Positions 1 to 9,868 of a stretch of 64,000 nt of DNA are shown here, in pieces. The position numbers were made by a program, and so were the translations under genes. Origin of the DNA: Bartonella tribocorum (GTDB lineage: Bacteria > Pseudomonadota > Alphaproteobacteria > Rhizobiales > Rhizobiaceae); the NCBI RefSeq assembly GCF_002778015.1, contig NZ_NJPP01000001.1, positions 165,768 to 229,767 on the forward strand. The letters run 5' to 3'. Each line of letters starts with the position of its first letter. Within the stretch, counting starts at the first letter, position 1. The notes beneath the pieces are model-generated. The model ran no database searches. It worked only from the letters and a program-made list of their open reading frames with translations, and had not been told where the DNA came from.

Positions 1-408
1 TAAAATATCAAGAGAATTGGGGCCCATAGGAAATTTACGCCGTGCCATCGCTAATGTATCAAGAATATTATCAACACTGATAAGCGGCTTATTGACGCGT
101 TTTAACTCTGAATTAATAAAACCTATATCAAAACTCGCATTGTGTGCAATCATGGTCGCACCTTTGATAAACTCTAAAAATTCATCAACAATATCACTAA
201 AAGTTTTCTCGTTTTTTAAGCGTTCATTGGTTAATCCGTGAATTGCTACAACTTCATCAGGAATAATAACACCTTCAGGGTTTAAATAAACATGAAACTG
301 GCGCCCAGTAAGATAACGATCAACCATTTCTACACAACCAATTTCGATTATGCGATCTTTCTCTTTATCTAAACCTGTTGTCTCCGTATCAAAAATAATT
401 TCCCGCAT
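1..408 (-). CDS. dnaQ: DNA polymerase III epsilon subunit (3'-5' proofreading exonuclease), 3' end outside the window
   Basis: The reverse strand reads open from an ATG at 408 to the window edge, giving the first 136 residues of a DnaQ-type exonuclease. The protein begins MREIIFDTETTGLD, where DTET is the Exo I metal-binding motif, and HNASFD near residue 97 is Exo II; Exo III lies beyond the edge. DnaQ proofreads for the replicative polymerase in the Pol III core with the alpha and theta subunits. The start sits 4 bases after the stop of coaE, so it is probably the distal gene of the maf-aroE-coaE-dnaQ operon, the usual rhizobial arrangement beside the origin. It is partial only because of the window edge; nothing suggests it is broken. 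Confidence 0.93.
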   Translation of the reverse strand, partial: MREIIFDTETTGLDKEKDRIIEIGCVEMVDRYLTGRQFHVYLNPEGVIIPDEVVAIHGLTNERLKNEKTFSDIVDEFLEFIKGATMIAHNASFDIGFINSELKRVNKPLISVDNILDTLAMARRKFPMGPNSLDIL

Positions 409-412
409 AACT

Positions 413-1000
413 TCAATTCTTTAGCAAATTTTTTATTACGTCAAAAACCTGTTGACGTGTATTCTCTAAATCTTTCCCTGTATCAATAATAAAATCAGCA
501 CGTTCTCGTTTTTTTTCATCTGGCATTTGTTGAGCATTGATAAAGGCAAATTTTTTTTCATTCATACCTTGGCGAATCATTACACGTTCTTTTTGTATTT
601 CTGGTGGAGCAGAAACAACAATAACGCTATCTACACGGCTTTCACCATTTTTTTCAAATAAAAGTGGAATATCAAGAATAACTAACTTTTCCCCCTGGTG
701 GCGCGCTTTATGAATAAATTCTTTTTCCTTTGCTTGTACTAGAGGGTGAATTATTTTTTCTAATGTTTGTAATTTTTCCTTATCATCAATCAAAATTTTA
801 GAAAGTTTAAAACGATTAACTTCACTATTTTCAACAACATCAGGAAAAATATGCTCTATGCGTGACAAAGCTGGTTCACTTTTATAAAGCTGTTGTACCA
901 CCTCATCAGCACTAAAAACAGAAATACCTGCTTGTCTGAAAAAATCAGCAACGGTTGATTTTCCCATAGCAATTGATCCCGTCAATCCTACGATCTTCAT
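413..1000 (-). CDS. coaE: Dephospho-CoA kinase
   Basis: A 195-residue protein of normal CoaE length. It carries an N-terminal P-loop in [12 protein letters not shown] (residues 5-16) and a following ADEVV region typical of the family. CoaE phosphorylates the 3'-hydroxyl of the dephospho-CoA ribose with ATP, the last step of coenzyme A synthesis, in the cytoplasm. The ATG at 1000 overlaps the aroE stop by 4 bases (ATGA), indicating translational coupling within the maf-aroE-coaE-dnaQ operon. No oddities seen. Confidence 0.95.
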   Translation of the reverse strand: MKIVGLTGSIAMGKSTVADFFRQAGISVFSADEVVQQLYKSEPALSRIEHIFPDVVENSEVNRFKLSKILIDDKEKLQTLEKIIHPLVQAKEKEFIHKARHQGEKLVILDIPLLFEKNGESRVDSVIVVSAPPEIQKERVMIRQGMNEKKFAFINAQQMPDEKKRERADFIIDTGKDLENTRQQVFDVIKNLLKN

Positions 1001-1869
1001 TTTTTTTCTTCACTCATATCCTCTAAAACAGCTGTCCGTAACGCTTTTGTTACCTGTGGTCTTATTCCAAACCACCGTTCAAAACCTATAACAGCTTGAT
1101 GTAGAAGCATACCAAACCCATCAACAGTCTTTAGACCACAAGCTTTTGCCTGTTGTAAAAAAGGGGTTATTAATGGTGTATAAACAATGTCTGTTACTAA
1201 TGCTATTTTTTTTGCCTTATGAAAATCACAAAAGAAAGAATCGCTTTTTTCTTCTTCTTTTTTTATGCCAATGGAAGTTGTATTAACAATCAAATCAGCT
1301 TGATGAAGTATTTCATGGATTTTACCCCAATCGTAGACTTTGATGTTTTTTCCAAAATGTTGTGCTAAATTATCAGCGCGTTGTTTTGTACGATTAACTA
1401 AATAAATCTGTTCAAATCCCCTCTTTTTTAAAGCATATAGGATAGCGCGTGCAGCGCCACCTGCCCCAAAAACAAGAGCTGTTTCCCCTCCCCAATCAGA
1501 TGCAAAGTCATCAAGATTAGCACTAAAACCGTAGGCATCACTATTTGTGGCACAAAGTTTATCTCCTTCATACCAAAGTGTATTAGCAGCCCCAATCATT
1601 GTTGCTCTCTCATCTTTATAATCTGCTAAACGAAAGGCTTCTTGTTTATGAGGCAGAGTAACATTTCCTCCACAAAATCCCATTTTTTGTAAAGAAATAA
1701 TAAAATGATTGAATTTTTCAGAGGTTACTTCCTGTGCAATATATTCCCCTTGTAAATCATATTGTTTAATCCAAAAATTATGAATTCTTGGCGATTTTGA
1801 ATGATGAATAGGAAAACCAACAACAAAAGCACGAGGATAATTTGTTTTCTCTATTTTTAAGTTAACCAT
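997..1869 (-). CDS. aroE: Shikimate dehydrogenase (NADP+)
   Basis: Reduces 3-dehydroshikimate to shikimate with NADPH in the aromatic amino acid pathway. The protein opens with [18 protein letters not shown], the substrate-binding SKSP-type motif. [10 protein letters not shown] carries the catalytic lysine, and [15 protein letters not shown] is the NADP-binding glycine-rich loop. I chose the ATG at 1869 (MVNLKIEKT, 290 residues); an in-frame TTG at 1881 would add four residues and overlap maf further. The ATG start overlaps the maf stop by 8 bases. The later pathway genes aroB and aroK are also in this window at 40.7-42.5 kb, as a separate pair. Confidence 0.94.
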   Translation of the reverse strand: MVNLKIEKTNYPRAFVVGFPIHHSKSPRIHNFWIKQYDLQGEYIAQEVTSEKFNHFIISLQKMGFCGGNVTLPHKQEAFRLADYKDERATMIGAANTLWYEGDKLCATNSDAYGFSANLDDFASDWGGETALVFGAGGAARAILYALKKRGFEQIYLVNRTKQRADNLAQHFGKNIKVYDWGKIHEILHQADLIVNTTSIGIKKEEEKSDSFFCDFHKAKKIALVTDIVYTPLITPFLQQAKACGLKTVDGFGMLLHQAVIGFERWFGIRPQVTKALRTAVLEDMSEEKK

Positions 1870-2458
1870 CAACAACTCCAAAATGACGCAATTTTACGAG
1901 TAGGGGCAGCAAAGGTAAACCAACAATGGTAAAAAAATCTCCATCAATCTTTTCAAAAAGATTGATCCCTTCCCCTTCAATTTGATATACTCCCACACTG
2001 TTTAAAACATCTTCTCCTACGCGCGCTAAATAACGTTCAATAAATTTTTCTGAGAGTAAACGTACAGACATATGTGCACTAAAAGCTTCAACCCAAATTT
2101 TTTGACCATTTTTAAATAAAGCTACCGAACTATGAAGAGAATGCGTTTTTCCTGATAATTCACATAAACGTTGATGTGCTTCTTTCATATTTGCTGCTTT
2201 ATGAAAAACCTTACCTTCCAAATCAAGTACTTGATCACAACCAATAACGAAAGAATCAGGAAAACAATCTGAAACATTCTTTGCTTTTGCACTGGCAAGA
2301 AAACAGCTGAGTTCTTTAGGTGTTTTTTCTTTTGCTTTTTTTTCTACTTCTCTTTCATCAAAAGAAGCTCCTTCAATGAAAAAATTTAAACCTGCTTTTT
2401 TCAATAATTGTGCACGATAAGAACTAAGAGATGCTAATATTAATGTCTCTGGATTCAT
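1862..2458 (-). CDS. maf: Maf-family nucleotide pyrophosphatase
   Basis: A 198-residue protein beginning [18 protein letters not shown], matching the family's N-terminal ILASxSxxR signature. A central VIGCDQVL fits the Maf active site. Maf proteins hydrolyse nucleoside triphosphates to monophosphates, acting on modified nucleotides or dTTP/UTP, and are proposed to sanitise the nucleotide pool. Sequence alone does not settle the substrate subgroup here. The gene lies between the PPDK regulator and aroE in the compact origin-proximal operon. Confidence 0.88.
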   Translation of the reverse strand: MNPETLILASLSSYRAQLLKKAGLNFFIEGASFDEREVEKKAKEKTPKELSCFLASAKAKNVSDCFPDSFVIGCDQVLDLEGKVFHKAANMKEAHQRLCELSGKTHSLHSSVALFKNGQKIWVEAFSAHMSVRLLSEKFIERYLARVGEDVLNSVGVYQIEGEGINLFEKIDGDFFTIVGLPLLPLLVKLRHFGVVDG

Positions 2459-2470
2459 AAAAATTTTTTC

Positions 2471-3295
2471 TCATTTTCCTTCACGAAATCGTGATAAAAG
2501 TTCAAATATTGCAGCAGCAGTTTCTTCAATAGAGCGCCTTGTAACATCAATAATAGGCCAACCAAAACGTTCACAAATGCGTTTTGCATAAATTAATTCT
2601 TCAGCTATGTTGATACAATTCGTATAATTGTCAAAAGCAAAACCTTCTCCCAAATCGCGATTTTGGCGAATATGTGAGATTCTTTCAGCTGAAGCAATTA
2701 AACCAATAATCAAAGAATTTTTTGCCTCTAAAAGGGATTCTGGCAAATCAATATTAGGAATAAGGGGGACATTGGCTGTTTTGATTCCGCGATTTGCTAA
2801 ATAGATACTTGTTGGTGTTTTGGATGTCCTTGAAATTCCTACAAGAATTACATCCGCTTCAGATAAGCTATTGTAAGACTGTCCGTCGTCATGCTCTATT
2901 GTAAAATCCAATGCCTCAATACGACGAAAATAATCTGCATTAAGATCATGTTGTGCGCTCGCACGTAAATGGGTTGGTATTCCAAGGTAAGATTGAAAAG
3001 TATTTAAAACAGGTTGTAATATATCAATACAAGAAACTTTTATTTTTTCGCATCTTTTTTGAAGAAAAAGTTTAAGTTCTTCATCAATCATTGTGTAAAG
3101 AACAATACCTGGCTCTTGTTGTATCTCATCAAAAGCTTTTTGTAACTGTATTTCATTACGAATCATCGGATAGATATGTTCTGTTGCCTGATACATTGTA
3201 TACTGTGATGCTACAGCTCTTCCAACAGAAATTAACGTTTCCCCCGTTGCATCAGAAAGCATGTGTAAATGAAAGGATTTTTTTTCTTTTGTCAC
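2471..3295 (-). CDS. ppsR: Pyruvate, phosphate dikinase / PEP synthase regulatory protein (DUF299)
   Basis: A 274-residue bifunctional serine/threonine kinase and Pi-dependent phosphorylase of the DUF299 family. It switches PEP synthase or pyruvate phosphate dikinase off and on by ADP-dependent phosphorylation of an active-site threonine. The N-terminus HLHMLSDATGETL and the P-loop-like GISRTSKTPTSIYLA (about residues 152-166) are family signatures. The start is a GTG at 3295 (MTKEKKSF); no ATG fits as well. In many alphaproteobacteria this gene (called RP001 in Rickettsia) flanks the chromosome origin, and here too it forms the left edge of the candidate oriC. Its presence implies a PPDK or PEP synthase elsewhere in the genome. 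Confidence 0.9.
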   Translation of the reverse strand: MTKEKKSFHLHMLSDATGETLISVGRAVASQYTMYQATEHIYPMIRNEIQLQKAFDEIQQEPGIVLYTMIDEELKLFLQKRCEKIKVSCIDILQPVLNTFQSYLGIPTHLRASAQHDLNADYFRRIEALDFTIEHDDGQSYNSLSEADVILVGISRTSKTPTSIYLANRGIKTANVPLIPNIDLPESLLEAKNSLIIGLIASAERISHIRQNRDLGEGFAFDNYTNCINIAEELIYAKRICERFGWPIIDVTRRSIEETAAAIFELLSRFREGK

Positions 3296-3797
3296 AAAAA
3301 TTTTAACTCCTTGTTAAGATATGTGTATATATCTTTAACATTTTTTATGAAACTAAAATTTAGGAAAATTTTTTCATTATTATGCACAAATCAATTCCTT
3401 GTGATAACGTAAGGCATTTTATAAAAAGAAAGAGAGGATAATGCCTCTAAGATGGTGTTATTTTTATTCTTTTTATCCCATCTTTTGTGGATAAAATTGA
3501 GGATAAATGAAGGATAAAAAATAATTCACACTAAACACAGTTAAAAATAAAAAGAATTCCTTCTTTAAATATAAATTTATTAATAAAAAGTTTTGGAAAA
3601 AATAATTTTTAATACTATTTAAATTTTATATTATTTACATAATTACTTAATATTATATGAATAAATTTCATATAATTCGTACTTGCAGATTGAAAAAATT
3701 GAGTGTAGAGTATTATTTTTTCTAAGAATATTTCATTCCATCAAACCTCCATGAATTGTTTAGAGTAATTCTCTCCTTAATTAGAAGAGCGTATTTC
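3296..3797. other. Candidate chromosome replication origin (oriC), divergent intergenic region
   Basis: About 500 very AT-rich bases between the divergent ppsR and rho genes with no plausible gene. It holds a tight cluster of DnaA-box-like words (3473-3517), followed by a 3540-3720 stretch that is almost pure A+T and could serve as the unwinding element. Established knowledge: in Caulobacter, Rickettsia and Rhizobiales, oriC lies between RP001 (this ppsR) and hemE. Here hemE is absent and rho follows directly. Promoters for ppsR and rho must also lie here. The function is inferred from context and motif content, not shown by the sequence alone. Confidence 0.7.
3473..3517. promoter_or_regulatory. 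Cluster of DnaA-box-like sites
   Basis: Four words resembling TTATCCACA or its complement TGTGGATAA lie within 45 bases: TTATCCCAT at 3473-3481 (7/9), TGTGGATAA at 3486-3494 (9/9), TGAGGATAA at 3498-3506 (8/9) and GAAGGATAA at 3509-3517 (7/9). The last three have the same orientation and start 11-12 bases apart, about one helical turn. A weaker AGAGGATAA lies at 3433-3441. Such spacing is expected for cooperative DnaA binding. Confidence 0.68.
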
Positions 3798-5063
3798 ATG
3801 CAAAAAATGAAACTACAAGAACTTAAAAGCAAAAATCCTGTTGAACTTGTTTCTTTTGCTGAAACATTAGAAGTTGAAAATGCCTCCCTTATGCGCAAAC
3901 AAGAATTAATGTTTGCAATTTTGAAAAAACTTGCTCTACAAGATGTAGAAATTATAGGAGAAGGCGTTGTTGAAGTTTTACAAGATGGGTTTGGATTTTT
4001 GCGATCTGCTGATGCTAACTATCTTCCTGGACCTGATGATATCTATCTTTCACCTTCACAAATTCAATCTTTTTCTTTAAAAACAGGTGATACTATTGAA
4101 GGTCCTATACGGAGTCCAAAAGATGGAGAGCGTTATTTTGCTCTTCTTAAAATTAATACGATTAATTTTGAAAAACCTGAAAAGATTCGCTACAAAATTC
4201 ACTTTGATAATCTTACACCTCTTTATTCAAATGAACGTTTTCAGATGGAAATACAAGATCCTACAGAAAAGGATATGTCGTCGCGTGTGATTGATTTAAT
4301 ATCTCCATTGGGAAAAGGACAAAGAGGGTTAATTGTTGCACCACCTCGGACAGGAAAAACAGTTTTACTTCAAAATATTGCTCATTCTATTACCACTAAC
4401 CATCCTGAATGTTATCTTATCGTTCTTTTGATTGATGAACGACCAGAAGAAGTTACTGATATGCAGCGTTCAGTAAAAGGAGAAGTCGTTTCTTCTACTT
4501 TCGATGAACCAGCAATACGTCACGTACAAGTGGCAGAAATGGTTATTGAAAAAGCCAAACGTCTCGTTGAATATGGACGCGATGTTGTTATTCTTCTCGA
4601 TTCTATTACACGTCTTGGGCGTGCATATAATACCGTTGTTCCTTCTTCAGGGAAAGTTTTGACAGGGGGGGTTGATGCAAATGCTTTGCAGCGTCCAAAG
4701 CGTTTTTTTGGGGCTGCACGTAATATTGAGGAAGGTGGCTCTTTAACTATTATTGCAACGGCTTTGATTGATACAGGTAGCCGTATGGATGAGGTTATTT
4801 TTGAAGAATTTAAAGGAACAGGTAATTCTGAAATTGTTCTTGACCGAAAAGTTGCTGATAAGCGTATCTTTCCTGCTATGGATATTTTAAAGTCAGGAAC
4901 GCGTAAGGAAGAGCTTTTGGTTGCACGACAAGACTTACATAAAATTTTTGTTCTTCGTCGTATTTTAGCACCTATGAATGTAACAGATGCAATTGAGTTT
5001 TTGATTGATAAATTAAAGCAAACAAAAAACAATAGTGAATTTTTTGATTCAATGAATACGTAG
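3798..5063 (+). CDS. rho: Transcription termination factor Rho
   Basis: Hexameric RNA-dependent ATPase/helicase that terminates transcription. With the ATG at 3798 ([10 protein letters not shown]) the protein is 421 residues, the usual rhizobial length; an upstream in-frame ATG at 3756 adds 14 unlikely residues. The N-terminal Rho_N domain is followed by an RNA-binding cold-shock-like domain with GFGFLRS (about residues 63-69). The ATPase domain has Walker A in [11 protein letters not shown] and Walker B in [24 protein letters not shown]-like [14 protein letters not shown] matches the Q/R-loop region. It is the first plus-strand gene right of the candidate origin, where other Rhizobiales have hemE in between. 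No oddities. Confidence 0.97.
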   Translation: MQKMKLQELKSKNPVELVSFAETLEVENASLMRKQELMFAILKKLALQDVEIIGEGVVEVLQDGFGFLRSADANYLPGPDDIYLSPSQIQSFSLKTGDTIEGPIRSPKDGERYFALLKINTINFEKPEKIRYKIHFDNLTPLYSNERFQMEIQDPTEKDMSSRVIDLISPLGKGQRGLIVAPPRTGKTVLLQNIAHSITTNHPECYLIVLLIDERPEEVTDMQRSVKGEVVSSTFDEPAIRHVQVAEMVIEKAKRLVEYGRDVVILLDSITRLGRAYNTVVPSSGKVLTGGVDANALQRPKRFFGAARNIEEGGSLTIIATALIDTGSRMDEVIFEEFKGTGNSEIVLDRKVADKRIFPAMDILKSGTRKEELLVARQDLHKIFVLRRILAPMNVTDAIEFLIDKLKQTKNNSEFFDSMNT

Positions 5064-5094
5064 AGTCATTAAAGTTTTTATTAGGATAGAACCT

Positions 5095-6402
5095 GTGGAT
5101 ACAATCTTTGCTGTTTCGAGTGGATTGTTACCTTCAGGGGTTGCAGTCATTCGGCTTTCAGGTCCTCATGTTGTGCATATCGTTAAAACATTTTGTGGTT
5201 GTTTGCCTAAAGCACGCTTTATGCATTATGGAAATCTTATCGCTCGTGATGGCAGTTTTTTAGATTCTGCTTTGACTGTTTTTTTTCCTGCTCCTCATAG
5301 TTTTACGGGAGAGGATTGTGCAGAATTTCATTTACATGGTGGAAAAGCGGTTGTTAATCGTTTTCTTGATGAATTGTCGACATTTTCCGGATGCCGTATT
5401 GCAGAGGCAGGTGAATTTTCGCGTCGTGCATTTATGGAAGGAAAATTAGATCTTGTTCAAGCAGAAGGTCTTGCTGATTTAATAGAAGCAGAAACAGAAA
5501 GTCAACGGCGTCTGGCTGTTATGGAAGCAAGTGGACATTTAACAATAATTTATCGTGATTGGCGCCAAAAGCTTATGAAGGCACGTGCTTTTATTGAAGC
5601 AGAACTTGATTTTTCTGATGAAGCAGATATTCCCAACGCAATATCTGATAAAATTTGGAAAGATGTGGAAGATCTTTGTATTTCTCTTCGAGAACATATT
5701 CGTGAAGGAGAGCGTGCAAGTATTTTACGGGATGGATTAAAAATTGTTATTGCGGGGGCTCCAAATTCTGGGAAATCAAGTATTATGAATCGTCTTGTAG
5801 GAAGATCTGTTTCTATTGTAACGGAAGAAGCAGGAACGACTCGTGATGCTTTAGAAATGAGACTTATTCTTGGTGGTTTACCTATTTTTTTAACGGATAC
5901 TGCTGGTTTTAGAAAAACAGAAAATAAAATAGAACAATTAGGAATAGAAGTTGCTAAACAGCATGTTAAAGAAGCTGATTTGGTTATTTTAGTTTATGAT
6001 ATAGGAAATCCTAAACAAGTTGATTTACCAGAAACGTCGGCTGAAATATGGCGTGTTGGTAATAAACTTGATCTTTGTGAAAAAAATGATCAATGTTGGT
6101 TTATACAATTTTCTGCATTAACAGGTTTAAATTTTGATTATTTTATCAAACAACTTGAAGATTTTTGTCATCGTCGTGCTTCTGAAGTTGGAAATCTTGT
6201 TCCGGCGCGTAAAAGGCAACTTCAATTATTAAAAGAAGCTGTTAAAGAGATTGAATTTTCTCTTGATTATTATTCTCTTGATCTTAGTTTACGTGCAGAA
6301 CATCTCCGCCGTGCAAGTGATTTTCTTGGAAGAATTACGGGAGATATTGATGTTGAGGATTTGCTTGATATTATTTTTTCAGAATTTTGTGTTGGTAAAT
6401 AA
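5095..6402 (+). CDS. mnmE: tRNA uridine-5-carboxymethylaminomethyl(34) synthesis GTPase MnmE
   Basis: 435 residues from a GTG start (MDTIFAVSSGLLPSG). With MnmG it installs the cmnm5 group on wobble U34 of several tRNAs. The tetrahydrofolate-binding N-terminal domain is followed by a helical domain into which a Ras-like G domain is inserted: G1 GAPNSGKSS, G3 DTAGF and G4 NKLD. The C-terminus ends FCVGK, the conserved CxGK with the catalytic cysteine. It is upstream of its partner mnmG, separated by about 100 bases that contain two parS-like sites. Also known as trmE or thdF. Confidence 0.96.
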   Translation: MDTIFAVSSGLLPSGVAVIRLSGPHVVHIVKTFCGCLPKARFMHYGNLIARDGSFLDSALTVFFPAPHSFTGEDCAEFHLHGGKAVVNRFLDELSTFSGCRIAEAGEFSRRAFMEGKLDLVQAEGLADLIEAETESQRRLAVMEASGHLTIIYRDWRQKLMKARAFIEAELDFSDEADIPNAISDKIWKDVEDLCISLREHIREGERASILRDGLKIVIAGAPNSGKSSIMNRLVGRSVSIVTEEAGTTRDALEMRLILGGLPIFLTDTAGFRKTENKIEQLGIEVAKQHVKEADLVILVYDIGNPKQVDLPETSAEIWRVGNKLDLCEKNDQCWFIQFSALTGLNFDYFIKQLEDFCHRRASEVGNLVPARKRQLQLLKEAVKEIEFSLDYYSLDLSLRAEHLRRASDFLGRITGDIDVEDLLDIIFSEFCVGK

Positions 6403-6418
6403 TGATTCACGTGAAACA
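6403..6418. promoter_or_regulatory. parS: parS-like ParB-binding palindrome
   Basis: TGATTCACGTGAAACA matches the canonical parS TGTTTCACGTGAAACA at 15 of 16 positions. It begins immediately after the mnmE stop codon, about 3.5 kb upstream of parAB. It is one of four near-consensus sites in the first 17 kb of the window. Confidence 0.85.
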
Positions 6419-6464
6419 TTGATTATTTCATAGACAGATTATAAGGATTATGTAATTTATATTC

Positions 6465-6480
6465 TGTTTCACGTGAAACT
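6465..6480. promoter_or_regulatory. parS: parS-like ParB-binding palindrome
   Basis: TGTTTCACGTGAAACT matches parS at 15 of 16 positions, only the last base differing. It lies in the mnmE-mnmG gap, 46 bases after the previous site, so the pair may act as a ParB nucleation point. It is noncoding, unlike the sites in rsmG and dapF. Confidence 0.9.
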
Positions 6481-6508
6481 TTGGAATATTCTTTATGGAA
6501 TAAATTAA

Positions 6509-8377
6509 ATGCAATCATATGATGTTGTTATTGTTGGTGGTGGTCATGCGGGCTGTGAGGCAGCTTCAGCTTCAGCGCGTGTAGGAGCAAAAACAGCGCT
6601 TGTGACACATAAAATAGCAGCACTTGGAACGATGTCATGTAATCCTGCTATTGGTGGTCTTGGAAAAGGTCATCTGGTTCGTGAAATAGATGCGTTAGAT
6701 GGTCTTATGGGAAGAGCAGCAGATGCTGCTGGAATTCAGTTTAGACTCCTTAATCGACGTAAGGGACCAGCAGTAAGAGGTCCACGAACACAAGCGGATA
6801 GACAACTCTATAAAGAAGCTATTCAAAAACTCTTAAAAGAACAAGAAAATCTTACGCTCATTGAAGATGAAGTTATCGATTTGGTTGTTAAAGATCATTA
6901 TGTATCAGGTGTTGTTTTAAAAAAACAAGAAACAATTTTTTCTGGTGCTGTTGTTTTAACAACAGGGACATTTTTAAATGGTTTTATTCATATTGGTGAT
7001 AAAACATGGGCTGCTGGCCGTATGGGAGATCCCGCAAGTGTGCAACTTGCTGGACGTTTAAAAAATTATCATGTCAAACTTGGACGACTAAAAACTGGAA
7101 CCCCTGCTCGTTTGAGTAAAAAAACAATAGATTGGGATCGTCTTTCAAAACAACAAGCAGATGAAGATCTTATTCCTTTTTCTCTTTTAACAGATAAAAT
7201 TGAACAGCCACAAATTGAATGTGCAATAACACGTACAAATGCGCAAACACATCAAATTATTCGTGATAATATTCATCGTTCTGCTTTATATTCTGGAAAT
7301 ATTGAAGGATTAGGACCTCGTTATTGTCCTTCAGTTGAAGATAAAATTGTAAAATTTGGAGAACGTGACGGACATCAGATTTTTCTAGAACCTGAGGGAT
7401 TAAATGATGATACGGTTTATCCAAATGGTCTTTCTACGTCTCTTCCTGAAGATATACAAATTTCCCTATTAAAAACCATTGAAGGATTGGAAAATGCGAC
7501 AGTTTTACAACCTGGTTATGCAATTGAGTATGATTTTGTTAATCCACAACAATTGACAAGAAATTTAGAATTACGCTCTTTACCAGGATTGTTTTTGGCG
7601 GGACAAATTAATGGTACAACAGGATATGAAGAAGCAGCAGCACAGGGACTTTTAGCTGGACTGAATGCGGCACGTAAAGTAGGTAGATTAGATGAAATAT
7701 TTATAAGTCGTTCTACGGCTTATATTGGTGTTATGGTTGATGATTTGGTTTCACGTGGGGTTTGTGAACCTTATAGAATGTTTACCTCACGTGCTGAATT
7801 TCGTTTGTCTTTACGATCTGATAATGCTGATACGCGTTTAACACCTTTGGCACAAGAATGGGGTATTGTCAGTAAAATACGTTGGGACTGTTATCAGAAA
7901 AAACAACAACGTCTTGATCAAGCACGATCAATATGCCAGAATCTTTTTTTAACACCTAATGAAGCTTTTGCTCATGGATTACACGTTAACCATGATGGAA
8001 TTCGACGTTCGGCCTATGATTTTCTTGCTTATCCTCATATGACTTTAGAGCGTCTGTCACATTTTTGGCCGCAATTACGAACAATTGATTCTAAAACGGT
8101 AGAATCTTTAGAAATTGAAGCACAATATGCGGTTTATTTAGATAAACAAGCACAAGATATTGCTTCTCTTCAGAGAGATGAACGTTTAGAGATTCCTTCA
8201 TCTCTTGATGTTCAATCAATTTCAGGTCTTTCAAATGAGCTTAAATCAAAAATTCAAGAAGTATCGCCTCGTTCAATTGCTGATGCGCAAAAAATTGATG
8301 GCATGACACCCGCTGCATTATCGCTTATTATTACATATATTCAACGTCAACGACGTGAAAAGGCGAAAACAGCTTAA
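6509..8377 (+). CDS. mnmG: tRNA uridine-5-carboxymethylaminomethyl(34) synthesis enzyme MnmG
   Basis: 622 residues, a full-length FAD-dependent partner of MnmE in wobble-uridine modification (old name gidA). The N-terminal Rossmann motif is [15 protein letters not shown] (residues 5-19). The family signatures [12 protein letters not shown] and LKTGTPARL follow, as does a second FAD motif around [21 protein letters not shown]. The helical C-terminal domain that contacts MnmE is intact. The stop codon overlaps the rsmG start (TAATG), suggesting translational coupling. Confidence 0.96.
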   Translation: MQSYDVVIVGGGHAGCEAASASARVGAKTALVTHKIAALGTMSCNPAIGGLGKGHLVREIDALDGLMGRAADAAGIQFRLLNRRKGPAVRGPRTQADRQLYKEAIQKLLKEQENLTLIEDEVIDLVVKDHYVSGVVLKKQETIFSGAVVLTTGTFLNGFIHIGDKTWAAGRMGDPASVQLAGRLKNYHVKLGRLKTGTPARLSKKTIDWDRLSKQQADEDLIPFSLLTDKIEQPQIECAITRTNAQTHQIIRDNIHRSALYSGNIEGLGPRYCPSVEDKIVKFGERDGHQIFLEPEGLNDDTVYPNGLSTSLPEDIQISLLKTIEGLENATVLQPGYAIEYDFVNPQQLTRNLELRSLPGLFLAGQINGTTGYEEAAAQGLLAGLNAARKVGRLDEIFISRSTAYIGVMVDDLVSRGVCEPYRMFTSRAEFRLSLRSDNADTRLTPLAQEWGIVSKIRWDCYQKKQQRLDQARSICQNLFLTPNEAFAHGLHVNHDGIRRSAYDFLAYPHMTLERLSHFWPQLRTIDSKTVESLEIEAQYAVYLDKQAQDIASLQRDERLEIPSSLDVQSISGLSNELKSKIQEVSPRSIADAQKIDGMTPAALSLIITYIQRQRREKAKTA

Positions 8378-9024
8378 TGAATTTTTCTACAGAAAAAAAA
8401 TATCAACAACTATTAAATATTGTTCCTTCTGTTTCACGTGAAACGATGGAAAATTTAATGCAGTTTGAGTCTTTAATACTTCAATGGAATGCGCATATTA
8501 ATTTGATATCTGCTGCAACAATACCAGATCTATGGACACGGCATATTTTAGATTCAGCACAAATTTTTCCTTTGTATAGCCATTCTTTACAGTGGTGTGA
8601 TTTAGGATCAGGGGGAGGTTTTCCCGCAATTGTGATTGCTATTTTTCTGAAAGAAAAAAAAACAGGGCATATTAACCTTGTTGAAAGTAATGGAAAAAAA
8701 GTCGCTTTTTTGCGAACAGTTATTGCTCAACTTAACCTTCCAGCAACAGTCTATCACGCTAGAATTGAAGATGTCTATCAAAAAATTTCCATATCCGATG
8801 TTATAACGGCACGGGGATTAGCGCCGCTCAATGAACTTTTACAGCTTATTTTTCCTTTATTAACAGAAAAAACAATCGCTCTTTTGCAAAAAGGTCGGGA
8901 TTACGCTACAGAAATAAAAAATGCCTCTGCCAATTGGCACTTTGATCTGTTAAAACATAAAAGTAAAGTTGATGAAAATTCTGTTATTTTAGAAATTTCT
9001 CATATTCGATCATATAGAGGGTAA
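8377..9024 (+). CDS. rsmG: 16S rRNA (guanine(527)-N7)-methyltransferase RsmG
   Basis: 215 residues, the usual length for RsmG (GidB), which methylates N7 of G527 in 16S rRNA using SAM. WCDLGSGGGFPAIVIAI (near residues 69-85) is the SAM-binding loop, and TARGLAPLNELL matches the conserved ARA/ARG segment. The start overlaps the mnmG stop by one base. A parS-like palindrome is embedded in the codons for SVSRET near residues 18-23. The gene ends 6 bases before parA. Confidence 0.95.
   Translation: MNFSTEKKYQQLLNIVPSVSRETMENLMQFESLILQWNAHINLISAATIPDLWTRHILDSAQIFPLYSHSLQWCDLGSGGGFPAIVIAIFLKEKKTGHINLVESNGKKVAFLRTVIAQLNLPATVYHARIEDVYQKISISDVITARGLAPLNELLQLIFPLLTEKTIALLQKGRDYATEIKNASANWHFDLLKHKSKVDENSVILEISHIRSYRG
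8430..8445. promoter_or_regulatory. parS: parS-like ParB-binding palindrome inside rsmG
   Basis: TGTTTCACGTGAAACG matches parS at 15 of 16 positions. It lies within the coding sequence of rsmG, about 600 bases upstream of parA. ParB sites inside coding sequence near parAB are common in bacteria. Confidence 0.87.
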
Positions 9025-9030
9025 AGCAAA

Positions 9031-9828
9031 ATGAGCGAAACACGAATTATCGCTATTGCAAACCAAAAGGGTGGAGTCGGAAAAACAACCACAGCAATTA
9101 ATCTTGCAACAGCTTTAGCAGCCATTGGTGAGAATGTCCTTATTATGGATGTTGATCCACAAGGTAATGCAAGTACAGGCTTGGGAATTGATCGTAATAG
9201 TCGTCCTTTGTCGTCTTATGATGTTCTGGTTTCAGGCATTTCAATTACACAAGCGGCTTTAAAAACAGCAGTACCCAATCTTCATATCGTTCCTTCTACA
9301 CTCGATCTTTTAGGTGTGGAAATGGAAATTTCTTCATCAAAAGATCGTATACAACGTTTACGTAAAGCTCTCTATGATGATCCGGAAATGGAAAAAAAAT
9401 TCAATTATATTTTAATTGATTGTCCACCATCACTTAATCTTCTTACACTTAATGCTATGGGGGCTGCAGATTCTGTTTTGGTGCCTATGCAATGTGAATT
9501 TTTAGCACTTGAAGGTTTAAGCCAATTGCTTGAAACAGTAAAACAAGTGCGCTCTGTTCTTAATCCAACTTTAGAAATTCAAGGTATTGTTCTAACAATG
9601 TATGATGGACGGAATAATCTTTCAAATCAAGTTGTTGAAGATGTACGCTCTTTTATGGGAGATAAAGTGTATCGTACTGTTATTCCACGAAATGTAAGAG
9701 TATCAGAAGCACCCTCTTTTGGTAAACCTGTATTGCTTTATGATCTCAAATGTGCTGGAAGCCAAGCTTATTTGCGTCTAGCATCAGAAGTGATTCAACG
9801 TGAAAAACAAGCACGCGCTGCTGCTTAG
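9031..9828 (+). CDS. parA: Chromosome partitioning ATPase ParA (Soj)
   Basis: 265 residues of the chromosomal ParA family. The deviant Walker A motif is KGGVGKTTTAINLATAL near residue 14, with both P-loop lysines. DVDPQGNAS is Walker A' and LIDCPPSLNLLT is Walker B. ParA binds DNA nonspecifically and drives segregation of ParB-parS complexes through ATP hydrolysis. It is the first gene of the parAB pair, 6 bases after rsmG and so probably cotranscribed with the mnmG-rsmG group. Confidence 0.97.
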   Translation: MSETRIIAIANQKGGVGKTTTAINLATALAAIGENVLIMDVDPQGNASTGLGIDRNSRPLSSYDVLVSGISITQAALKTAVPNLHIVPSTLDLLGVEMEISSSKDRIQRLRKALYDDPEMEKKFNYILIDCPPSLNLLTLNAMGAADSVLVPMQCEFLALEGLSQLLETVKQVRSVLNPTLEIQGIVLTMYDGRNNLSNQVVEDVRSFMGDKVYRTVIPRNVRVSEAPSFGKPVLLYDLKCAGSQAYLRLASEVIQREKQARAAA

Positions 9829-9868
9829 AAATATGAAAAAATAATCTAAAAATTTAAAGAGAAAAATT

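Noticed and set aside
3590..3660. CtrA-like TTAA-N7-TTAA boxes in the candidate origin
   Set aside because: The closest word is TTAATACTATTTAA with a 6-base spacer. In DNA this AT-rich such words are expected by chance.
4520..5032. 170-residue minus-strand frame
   Set aside because: It lies wholly inside rho, has no family signature, and its composition follows the complementary codons.
7746..7761. GGTTTCACGTGGGGTT in mnmG as a further parS site; likewise GGTTTCACGTGGTTTA near 36690
   Set aside because: Only one half of the palindrome matches; the right half lacks GAAAC.
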